Assembly (NCBI GenBank): GCA_023957155.1
Contig: JAMLHK010000002.1
Span: 310,001 to 374,000 of the forward strand
DNA: 64,000 nt
Source: Chitinophagaceae bacterium
GTDB taxonomy: Bacteria > Bacteroidota > Bacteroidia > Chitinophagales > Chitinophagaceae
Direction: 5' to 3'
Shown: piece after piece, positions 32,798 to 40,486 of the stretch
Layout of the letters: each line of letters begins with the position of its first letter
Numbering within the stretch: position 1 is the first letter of the stretch
Position numbers and translations under genes: made by a program
The notes under the pieces: model-generated
Seen by the model: only the letters and a program-made list of their open reading frames with translations
Told to the model about the DNA's origin: nothing
The model's database searches: none

Positions 32798-34237
32798 TTA
32801 ATTTTTTATAAAATTTAGATAATCAACAAAGTTGTAAAGCTTGTTTAGTGAATAATCGTCATCATCAAATACCAGGTTGTAATGACTTACAGAAAAACTA
32901 CTTACTCCGGCAAAGTCTGAATTTTTGATATAAGTAGGCATTGATTGAAAGTATCTTCGTTGAACCATAATATGATTGCCGATTGTGGATATAGTTGCAT
33001 CATACAGGCCTGATTTTATCTTGCCGATTGCATCACCTTCATTAAACATTGGAACTATGGTAAAGGCATTTTTAATATCCACGTTTGTTAGGTTTTTATG
33101 CCTGAAGACCTGGTCAGTACTACTTTTAGGATCATAGGCATTTGTATAGTCCCCGTCATACAAAATAGCTTCGCTGATATACTGGAATGGAATACTTATT
33201 TTATTCACAATGCAACTATCTATTGCAGCATTAAGATTTTTAAATTTAACCATCTCAATAATAAAAAGGCTATCCCGGGTATTTATTACATCATATATTC
33301 TTGCCTCTATATCGTAAAGATCTTTTCGTAAAATACTTTTTACCATACCACGTTTCATTTGAATTTTTAAATTTGTTATGTGATAGTTAGTTGTGGATTC
33401 AATGAACTCAAATACGGAAGTTGATGTACTCAGAGATGCTTTTATACTCTTTAGCTCTTCAAGCCTTCTCAATCTTTCTTCTTCTTCCCGTTTAAACATT
33501 GCAGTTCTTTGTACTTCTTTTTTTTCTGAAATCCATGATACCAATGCTACTCCTAATCCAATACCAGTATAAGCAAGGGAAGCTTTGGGATCACTTATAT
33601 ATTGTGCTCCTTCTAAAGTTGCATCAACCATAGCACCCGAAGTTTTTTTCCCGCTGTTTATGGCTTGTTGATATGCACCCACAGAAACATTTTTTGCATT
33701 GTCCAATTCCATTTGTGTTTGCTGGGAGCGTTGCTCCTGTTGATTAAATTGTTCCTGGATTTGATTTGATTTTTGCTGTGCGGCTGCCTGTTGCTGGTTT
33801 TGAAGGTCTTGTTGCTGCTGAAGCTTGTTTTGTTTGTCTAATTCGTTCTGTTGTTCTTTTATTTTTTTATTTTCATAATCTTGTTGTCTTTGCGCTGCGG
33901 TTTTTAGCCAATCTTGTTCTTGCTTATCAATATCATTTATAGTGCTTTTGTATTGTGCGCTACAGTTACATTCGCATCGCATTTGAGAACTTGAATGATG
34001 GCATGGATCAGGGTCATTTGCATCATGTGCATGTCCTTTCTCAAAGTGTCCGCATCCTCTTAAACAATTTTCCAATGTCTGGCTTGCAGATTGTCTCCAA
34101 TTTTTAAAATATGCTTCTTTGGCTTTTTTGTCAGCTTCAAGTTGAGGGTTGGGGTCAACGTAGGTATAAGCTGGTTGTGCAAACAATTTGCTGCACAAAC
34201 ACAAACAAAATATTGTAAGTAATAACCGCATAAACAA
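32798..34237 (-). CDS. Exported Cys/His-rich coiled-coil protein, unrecognised family
   Basis: I do not recognise this 479-residue protein. It starts with a signal peptide (LLLTIFCLCLCSKLFAQ). Residues about 55-95 are rich in Cys and His: CLRGCGHFEKGHAHD, PDPCHHSSSQMRCECNC, which could form a metal site or disulfide knot. Residues about 105-185 are a Gln/Lys-rich predicted coiled coil (QQQDLQNQQQAAAQQ). A short hydrophobic segment, SLAYTGIGLGVALVSWI, near 230 could cross a membrane, followed by a charged KREEEERLRRLEELKSI helix and about 200 residues of globular look. It is AT-rich and is followed directly by the beta-barrel gene, so the two may work together in the outer membrane or periplasm. 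It lies within the segment between the long direct repeats. Confidence 0.75.
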   Translation of the reverse strand: MFMRLLLTIFCLCLCSKLFAQPAYTYVDPNPQLEADKKAKEAYFKNWRQSASQTLENCLRGCGHFEKGHAHDANDPDPCHHSSSQMRCECNCSAQYKSTINDIDKQEQDWLKTAAQRQQDYENKKIKEQQNELDKQNKLQQQQDLQNQQQAAAQQKSNQIQEQFNQQEQRSQQTQMELDNAKNVSVGAYQQAINSGKKTSGAMVDATLEGAQYISDPKASLAYTGIGLGVALVSWISEKKEVQRTAMFKREEEERLRRLEELKSIKASLSTSTSVFEFIESTTNYHITNLKIQMKRGMVKSILRKDLYDIEARIYDVINTRDSLFIIEMVKFKNLNAAIDSCIVNKISIPFQYISEAILYDGDYTNAYDPKSSTDQVFRHKNLTNVDIKNAFTIVPMFNEGDAIGKIKSGLYDATISTIGNHIMVQRRYFQSMPTYIKNSDFAGVSSFSVSHYNLVFDDDDYSLNKLYNFVDYLNFIKN

Positions 34238-34331
34238 GAGGGTTGTATAAATTATGTATGTGTCATTTGGATGGTGTCAAACTGTGTTTTATTTCCGTAT
34301 TTGTAGCCGTCAATTTACCACTTCATCAGTC

Positions 34332-35075
34332 CTACAACGTAAAGCTCACCTTCAGCTGAAAATGCTTATATGGCATTTTTTCGGAGCCGGTCACTTCCTG
34401 CTGCCCGTTTTGCTGCAGGTAATAAGCAGTGGGAATTTTGGCATTTGACCAGTCAACAGCAAAACCAAAGAAACCATAGCGCAATGTCGCACCTATATTG
34501 GTTCCCATTCCCTTGTTGTCAAAGTAGCTCTCGTTGTCAAGTCCAAACATGTAGTCTTTATTATTGCCTTCTTCTACATAATATTCAAATGCATTGTAGT
34601 GTAATGCATATGTTAACTGAAACCGCGCTTCTATCACCAGCTTATCTGCCGGGTTAACGGCTATTACCGGGCCGAGCTTTGAGGTAGCAGACACGTGAAG
34701 GGGCGTTCCCATATCTACATTTTCGTTTCTTTTGGAGGCGTAATCCTCCCATTTGTCAAGCGGGTTATAAGCAAGGCTGATGATGGTCCAGTCGAGGCCT
34801 GCATTAAATATCCGCTGCTTCTTCCTGCCCAGAAAATAAAAGATATGGCCGAACTCCAGCGTATACCCGTTACCCGACCCAAAATTGCCATCACGTACAT
34901 TTTCCGCAGCGGACACTGCTGTGTTAAGATCGCTGCCGAGCTTATCAATACCCAAGCGAATATAGCCTCTCTTAAAAGGCGATTTCCAGGGTTTGGCAAC
35001 GGTGCTGTCTGTCTGGGCATGCAAAAAGGCAAAGGAGGTAAGGGTTAAAATCAAAAGGAGGGATACTTGTTTCAT
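34332..35075 (-). CDS. Exported outer-membrane-type protein (hypothetical)
   Basis: This 247-residue protein has a signal peptide (LLLILTLTSFAFLHAQ) and strand-like segments such as GYIRLGIDKLGSDLN, GYTLEFGHIFYFLGRKKQR, GTNIGATLRYGFFGFAVDWSN and a terminal HFQLKVSFTL with the final hydrophobic residue usual for barrels. No named family was recognised. It is divergent from the LuxR-type regulator gene at 35298; the 222-bp region between them holds a long palindrome. It may be controlled by that regulator. Confidence 0.75.
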   Translation of the reverse strand: MKQVSLLLILTLTSFAFLHAQTDSTVAKPWKSPFKRGYIRLGIDKLGSDLNTAVSAAENVRDGNFGSGNGYTLEFGHIFYFLGRKKQRIFNAGLDWTIISLAYNPLDKWEDYASKRNENVDMGTPLHVSATSKLGPVIAVNPADKLVIEARFQLTYALHYNAFEYYVEEGNNKDYMFGLDNESYFDNKGMGTNIGATLRYGFFGFAVDWSNAKIPTAYYLQQNGQQEVTGSEKMPYKHFQLKVSFTL

Positions 35076-35220
35076 ATTGTGTTTTTGTTTTACTTAATAT
35101 AAAGCGCCTGTTGTGTAACAGGTTGGAAGTGCATTTTCGGTGTTCTGACAGGTGTTCTCAGATGGCGGGGAACTATAAGACATTGTGTTTTAAGCGAAAA
35201 GATTTTCAAAAGTAAAAGGA

Positions 35221-35266
35221 TCGGGATGTTGAAGAAATAGCAATTTCTTGCTATTTTCAACCCCGA
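35221..35266. promoter_or_regulatory. Long imperfect palindrome upstream of luxR-type gene
   Basis: AAATAGCAA (35235-35243) and TTGCTATTT (35248-35256) form a perfect stem with a 4-nt loop. Outer arms GTTGA/TCAAC and TCGG (35221-35224)/CCGA (35263-35266) extend it to about 46 bp. It lies about 30 bp before the LuxR-type gene. It could be an operator for a dimeric regulator, an RNA hairpin in the leader or the relic of a terminator. Confidence 0.55.
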
Positions 35267-35297
35267 AAATATATTTAAGCTACTTTCCAAACCATTT

Positions 35298-36101
35298 ATG
35301 CCAAAACAACCTACTTCCTGGCTGGGCTACATGAACACCCTGAAACAGGTAAACTATGCTCCCGAACAGTTAGCTACGGAAGGATTAGACCGCATACTTA
35401 ATATCAATACCGTTACCCAATCCGCATTCAGCCATAGCATACCCTGGATATATTTGCTGGATTATACCACCGGGAAATACCTGCTGGTGTCAAAATCCAT
35501 GAAGCTGATGCTGGGATACTCACCAGATGTGTTTATGAATGAAGGGCTTAACCTCACGCTGGAGAATTATCATGCAGATCACATGCGGTTATTCAATAAC
35601 GAATTATTTCCCGACAGGCTTGGCCTGCTTAAAACGATCCCGTTCCATGAACATCCCAACTATGTATTCACCTATAATTTTCGTTTCAGAACCAATAAGG
35701 GAGACTTCATCAACCTGCTGCAGCGAAACTGCTTTGTAAAATCCGACAGCAATGGCAACCCCCTCTTAAGCTTTGGGGTGATCACTAATGTAAATCAGTA
35801 TGTTTCTGAAAACCCTGTTATACAGATGGTGGAAAGGATTGATGAAAATAGCTGTCTCGGGCATTCTGAAATGCTCTTCAGGAAAAGCTATTATTTACAT
35901 GAAGAATACCGGCTTTTTACGAAACGCGAAAAAGAAATTGTGAAATGGATATCCGAGGGACTTTCCGGCAAGCAAATAGCCGGCAGGTTATTCATAAGTG
36001 AAAACACGGTGATCAATCACCGGAGGAATATGATGCAAAAATGCAATGCACACAATGCAATGGAGCTGGTAAGCTTTTCTATCAGGAATCATATTATCTA
36101 A
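35298..36101 (+). CDS. PAS-like LuxR-type transcriptional regulator
   Basis: This 267-residue protein has an N-terminal PAS-like sensor part (IPWIYLLDYTTGKYLLVSK, MLGYSPDVFMNEGLN, NYVFTYNFRFRTNKGDF) and a C-terminal LuxR/GerE helix-turn-helix, FTKREKEIVKWISEGLSGKQ, IAGRLFISENTVINHRRNM. No phosphoacceptor receiver domain is present, so it probably senses a ligand directly rather than by phosphorelay. It ends 8 bp inside the 3' end of the convergent hydrolase gene. The palindrome at 35221-35266 may be its operator, or may serve the divergent gene. Confidence 0.9.
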   Translation: MPKQPTSWLGYMNTLKQVNYAPEQLATEGLDRILNINTVTQSAFSHSIPWIYLLDYTTGKYLLVSKSMKLMLGYSPDVFMNEGLNLTLENYHADHMRLFNNELFPDRLGLLKTIPFHEHPNYVFTYNFRFRTNKGDFINLLQRNCFVKSDSNGNPLLSFGVITNVNQYVSENPVIQMVERIDENSCLGHSEMLFRKSYYLHEEYRLFTKREKEIVKWISEGLSGKQIAGRLFISENTVINHRRNMMQKCNAHNAMELVSFSIRNHII

Positions 36102-36909
36102 ATACATCTGCTGCTATTTGTTCCAGTAAGTCATTAAACACTTCCGGCTTATCTAAGTGCACCCAGTGACCTGCATCCGCTATCTTTATGATCTCATTGT
36201 TCCATAAGGGTAATGAAACCGCATCTAAATAATCCGGGTAAATAGCTGCATCTGCAGTACCAAAAACAACCAGTACCGGAATATGCTTTTTTTCCAGCAA
36301 AGCCAATTCATCCGAATAATTGCCGGCCGCAACGGACTGTCCTAATTTTGAACGGAAATTATCCTTCACCGATAGATACGCGCTGATAAGCTGCGCGGTC
36401 AGTTGAGGAGATTGATCGGCATTCATAAGGCGTATACAGGCGTTCATTTCTTCTGTAGAAGGACTGTCTGTAAAAGATCCGCCGATTGCCGTGCCTGGAA
36501 TTGCTATTTTTTCAAGAGAACGATGTTTTCCTATAACGCAGGGCCCTGCGAGTACCAATGCTTCAGGCTGAACGGAATAGGAAAGCATTTCCGCAATAAT
36601 ATTGGTGCCCAGAGAAACTCCCGCCAGCAAATAAGGCTTCCCGTCGCTGAGTTGCTCCACGGCGGCAGCCATGATTTTTCCCAGAGCAGTAAGCGAATAA
36701 TCCGGCATTGTTCCCGATGCTCCATGCGCCGGAAGGTCAAAAGCAATCATCCTGTACTGTTGCAGCTTTTCACTGGCAAGCTGGGCATCCCAGGTGCGAT
36801 GGCATGAGGAATTGCCATGCAGGAAGAAAACTGTGGACCCACGATCTTTATTTGTTTCCACATAACAGATATCTGTTCCTCCGACAGTTATTTTTTGCTG
36901 TTCCAACAT
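36094..36909 (-). CDS. Alpha/beta hydrolase
   Basis: This 271-residue cytoplasmic protein has the full catalytic triad of the fold: nucleophile elbow LLAGVSLGTNIIAEM, an acidic residue in VFGTADAAIYPDYLD and the histidine in IADAGHWVHLDKPEVF. The oxyanion region VFFLHGNSSCHRTWD is also present. It hydrolyses an ester, lactone or similar bond, with an unknown substrate. It overlaps the convergent LuxR-type gene by 8 bp at the stop codons. There is no signal peptide. The pair lies near the right end of the segment bounded by the long repeats. Confidence 0.92.
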   Translation of the reverse strand: MLEQQKITVGGTDICYVETNKDRGSTVFFLHGNSSCHRTWDAQLASEKLQQYRMIAFDLPAHGASGTMPDYSLTALGKIMAAAVEQLSDGKPYLLAGVSLGTNIIAEMLSYSVQPEALVLAGPCVIGKHRSLEKIAIPGTAIGGSFTDSPSTEEMNACIRLMNADQSPQLTAQLISAYLSVKDNFRSKLGQSVAAGNYSDELALLEKKHIPVLVVFGTADAAIYPDYLDAVSLPLWNNEIIKIADAGHWVHLDKPEVFNDLLEQIAADVFR

Positions 36910-36947
36910 AATTTCGGTGTGCTTTAACCAATATTTATCTGCTCCGT

Positions 36948-37391
36948 TTAAAATTCAAACTCCCTCTTTCCGATATTCCATCTCAGTCCCATAGAAAAGA
37001 AGGATTCACTCGCTTTCGCTTTCCCTTCAACACTATGGGTCCGGTTGGCTATGCCCGCATCAATGAATAAATTTTGCAGCAGTTCATAGGAAACTGAAAA
37101 GGAAGCGAGGAGTGATTTTGCCGGCGTTTCCCCAATTTGGCGGAACTGCTCAAGCCATTTATCTATTTCTTTCGTTTTGTCAATTTCAAGTTGATAGAAA
37201 ATCTCTCTTCCTTTATGTTCCTGCTTTATGAGTTCACATTCTGTCAAAATGCGAAGATGCTTGGAAACCGCCTGCCTTGTTGTGTCAAAGTGTTCGGCAA
37301 TAGCGGTTGGTGTCATTGCCTGTAATGCAATCAGCACAATGATGGCCTGTCTTGTCGGGTCTGCGATTGCCTGGAAAATGTCTCGCCTCAT
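36948..37391 (-). CDS. Chimeric frame: ArsR regulator fused to a beta-barrel C terminus
   Basis: The first 85 or so residues copy the ArsR regulator at 31012-31332, including the DNA-binding helix ([15 protein letters not shown]). At about 37126 the similarity ends and the frame continues into KSLLASFSVSYELLQNLF, GIANRTHSVEGKAKASESFF and SMGLRWNIGKREFEF, which look like the last strands of an outer-membrane barrel. The join is in frame by chance of the repeat border. The cassette promoter is retained at 37428-37458. The DNA-binding domain is complete, so it could still bind the ArsR operator if made. An alternative is a fused assembly artefact. Confidence 0.7.
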   Translation of the reverse strand: MRRDIFQAIADPTRQAIIVLIALQAMTPTAIAEHFDTTRQAVSKHLRILTECELIKQEHKGREIFYQLEIDKTKEIDKWLEQFRQIGETPAKSLLASFSVSYELLQNLFIDAGIANRTHSVEGKAKASESFFSMGLRWNIGKREFEF

Positions 37392-38046
37392 TTTCTCCCT
37401 GGTTTAATTTGGGAAACTAATCGGCTGCAAATATATACGCAACCTTTCGGTTTCCAAAAATTTTTTCAATTTTTTTTGAGATTGTTTGTAGCCGGCGGGA
37501 TTTGATTGTCTGGTCACCGGTGCATTTTATTTTTCGTTTCCTGTACCATTTTTGGGACTGGATCTAAAAGTAATATTTTGTCCGATACATCACCTACCTG
37601 AATAATATCTATCTTCATCCTACAACGGTAACCGCAGCATACAGGCTTATTATATTTCTACCTCTTCTTATTAGTATGCTTCATGGCGAAGCGCAAAGCA
37701 GGGAAAAAGTATCCGGGATTTTAAAGTGTTACCTGGAAATGATGCCCATACCAATTCTGTCAACCTGCAAAGAGCGATTGACTGGGCATCGGTATCGGGC
37801 GCCGCCCTGTTTGTTGAGCCTTCTGATGAGCCTTATGCATTGGAAAAAGCGGGTTTATTCTTACAGTGGGCTGTTTCTCTTATCGGCGTACACGGCCTGT
37901 ACCGAGAGGAACTCTCATCAGCAGGAATGTGCCGGTAGGAAGTGTGTTTAAGATTACAGATGATAAGCAACCTTTTATAGTGGAATCTGCCACACAAATT
38001 AAAGGATTCAATTTTGGTACGCTGACCAGGAACTGAATGATCCTGC
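37126..38046. repeat. Long direct repeat, copy B (about 0.92 kb, with many indels)
   Basis: This block is the second copy of 31066-31994. Many differences are small indels, often in runs of one base (for example CCCT for CCT, one A lost in CCCAAATTTG, CCCC lost to CC). The ArsR part begins at the left border without its C-terminal codons. At 38046 the beta-helix gene continues past the point where copy A breaks off. Confidence 0.93.
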
Positions 38047-38860
38047 AAAAATTATCCGTTACCCGCCTGCCATACAGGTAAGTAAAACTAATTCTACTGA
38101 AGGGGTTACGCTGACCAATCTCACTTTTTACGGGGAATATATTGCCATGGATTTTAATGCAGATCCTAAATTCCCCTGTGAACTGATTCTTATTGAACAT
38201 TGCTATGGTTATCCGTTAAGCGGGGAGTTTATACGGATCAACTACTGTTACGACATACCCCGGATTCTTCACTGCCATGTCAATCCTGCTATCCTGCGCC
38301 AGATGCATCTCCGCTTTTCCAAAAATATCATAGATGCGGTAGTCCGGAACAAAACTTTTGCTTATGCCATTAATCATACCGACAATGCCCAGTTGATGGA
38401 CCTGTTCAGCTTTGCCACCTGGGGTGGTATTCATTTAGGTGATGAAAGCTACGGGCAGCTTACTAATTTTAATTTCGATTGTGTAGTAGTAGGTATTTAT
38501 AAGAATGGCCGTAATACTAAAAACAGGAACTGGCAAATTACCCAGGGTTCTATTATTGCGAATGCGGGTACGGTATTGGCCGATATTCATCCTATTATTA
38601 TTGAAGGTAAAGGGCATACCGCAATTACTAATGTAGAAGCATTTAGCGGGGATAACCCGGCGCTTACGAATGTAAAGCAGTCTTATGATTTCATGGAAGT
38701 CCGGGGTACAGAAAAACTGACGCTTTCTTTATCAGGATGCAGAATGCGGGATTACGTGGCAGACAATCCCATTACGGTAAAGAATCCTGCCGCCGTGATA
38801 CAGGCGGTTGCCTGTATTGATAAACATGAAAACCTGTTTAACCGGATCATAAGCCCCTGA
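37632..38860 (+). pseudogene. Beta-helix (pectate-lyase-like) protein with frameshifts, C-terminal part intact
   Basis: This is the copy that retains the C-terminal half of the beta-helix protein, in one open frame from about 38010 to the stop at 38860. It reads IIRYPPAIQVSKTNSTEGV, LTNLTFYGEYIAMDFNADP, FATWGGIHLGDESYGQL and GCRMRDYVADNPITVKNP. The N-terminal 140 codons, open in copy A, contain several frameshifts here and the start ATG is lost (AACCGCAGC instead of ATCATGTTA). The longest intact frame starts at 38147. Family members bind or cleave polysaccharides from outside the cell. If the indels are errors, the true gene would be copy A's start joined to this end. Confidence 0.85.
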
Positions 38861-38961
38861 TGATTTTCCCTATGGGATGGTTTGTTGCCTTTTCCTGTTG
38901 CGGGCGTATGGCTGACCGTATAGGAAGGAGTATCCTGCCGGTAAACATTCGGATAAAAAAA

Positions 38962-38983
38962 GCAGGTAGAATAGCCTACCTGC
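38962..38983. terminator. Strong bidirectional terminator
   Basis: GCAGGTAG (38962-38969) and CTACCTGC (38976-38983) form a perfect 8-bp stem with a 6-nt loop, extended by seven A residues on the left and six T residues on the right. It ends the plus-strand beta-helix gene and, on the other strand, the SusD gene whose stop is at 39012. Confidence 0.9.
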
Positions 38984-39011
38984 TTTTTTGCTTTATAGCG
39001 GCTGGATTATA

Positions 39012-40469
39012 TTATTGCTGCCACCATAATTTGAATCCTTTGGTATCGCCTCCCATCGCTGAAGCAGCCTGATTATAATTTTCTGCGTTGTTTGATTTTT
39101 CACCAATCGGGTAAGTGATCCTGAAAGGAACAAAACTTACACTGGGATCGAGAATGGTATTGGGCGCCCTGAAAAAGGCTGTTCCGTCCGGTTTTTTAAA
39201 ATCCAGGCGGGTTCTTTCAAACCAGCCCTGTAAACCCTGGTTATATAAAGCAACCCATTTTTGCGTCCCGATAATGTTTTTCCAGTTGGCAGCATCGTAA
39301 GGGTTTTCAGATAGAAAAGTTGTGGCACTCGCATCATCCACTCCCCAGAATTTCATGCTTGCCCGAACTCCGTTGGCATAGAAGGTAGCTGCATCATCGC
39401 CTACATTAAATCCTCGTGCAGCAGCTTCTGCCAGGGCAAACTGAACTTCGGCATAACTGATGATATACCCCGGGAAAGTAGTGCTGTATACTTTTCCACT
39501 TCCCCTGGAATATTCGTTAATGTTGGTAAAGCTACCCAACCCGTAGGGCTTTCCTACGATAGTGTTCGATGCAGGTGCTTCACGGGCATACATGGGCAGC
39601 CTGGGATCGTTCGTTTCTTTCATAAAATCTACCAGGGTAGCCGATACAAAATACTGGTTGGAAATAGCCGCTCCATCCTGGTCGTTATACGGGAACTGGT
39701 CCGGAGCTACAGCGAGATAAGGAAACCTGGCATCATCAGCGGAGCTGGTAAATGTATTTGCACTGGCTTCTTCTATAATTTGTTTTGCCTTTACCGCGTC
39801 AGCATTTACCATCCTAAGCCCGATGCGTATTTTCAGCGCGTTAGCCAGCTTTTTCCACTTGTTGATGTCGCCCTGGTAAATCAGCTCCCCGCTTCTGAAT
39901 GAGCCATAAGTAGCATCGAGGGCATTGATCTGTGCGTTTAATGAGGCAATGAGTCCGTCATACACTGATTTTGAATCATCATATTTAGATGTGAGAATCA
40001 GCTGATCTCCTTTGAGGGCCTCACTATAGGGAATATTCCCGTAAGTATCCGTAAGCACACTGTAAATCCATGCTTCCAGGATTTTAACGATGGCATTTTG
40101 ATTACCTGATGCGGGCTCCGGGCGAAGCTGGTTAATTCTCAACAGCTCCTGGATATTGGATAAGGGTACGCTGTAGGATGTCCATAGCAGGTTGTTGGCT
40201 GCTTCATCTAACTGGTACTGGCTTTGCGTTTCTGTTTGTGTTTGTGAGAAATACTGGGCGTATAACATCCCGATATTATAATTTACCCCACCGCTATACA
40301 TTATATCAGATGCCGTCCTTTCTATACCCGTGATCAATTGAGCCGGGGTAACATTAGTGGGCTTTGTCGGATCCTGGTTGATCTTATCAAAGTTTTTAGT
40401 ACAGGATAGTACCAGTATGCCCAGGAGTATCGCCGGAAAATAAATCTTCATACTATGAAAGTTTTTCAT
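39012..40469 (-). CDS. SusD-like outer-membrane lipoprotein (SusD_2 type)
   Basis: The product of up to 485 residues starts at 40469 or, more likely, at MKIYFPAILLGILVLSC (40451), whose lipobox VLSC gives a surface lipoprotein. NFDKINQDPTKPTNVTPAQL and MLYAQYFSQTQTETQSQYQL are typical of the SusD-like 2 family, and so is AEVQFALAEAAARGF near the middle. It partners the SusC protein encoded 17 bp upstream and binds oligosaccharide for import. It is the last gene of the rhamnose-glycan locus; a strong bidirectional terminator follows. Confidence 0.93.
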   Translation of the reverse strand: MKNFHSMKIYFPAILLGILVLSCTKNFDKINQDPTKPTNVTPAQLITGIERTASDIMYSGGVNYNIGMLYAQYFSQTQTETQSQYQLDEAANNLLWTSYSVPLSNIQELLRINQLRPEPASGNQNAIVKILEAWIYSVLTDTYGNIPYSEALKGDQLILTSKYDDSKSVYDGLIASLNAQINALDATYGSFRSGELIYQGDINKWKKLANALKIRIGLRMVNADAVKAKQIIEEASANTFTSSADDARFPYLAVAPDQFPYNDQDGAAISNQYFVSATLVDFMKETNDPRLPMYAREAPASNTIVGKPYGLGSFTNINEYSRGSGKVYSTTFPGYIISYAEVQFALAEAAARGFNVGDDAATFYANGVRASMKFWGVDDASATTFLSENPYDAANWKNIIGTQKWVALYNQGLQGWFERTRLDFKKPDGTAFFRAPNTILDPSVSFVPFRITYPIGEKSNNAENYNQAASAMGGDTKGFKLWWQQ

Positions 40470-40486
40470 GTTTGATTATTTAAAAG

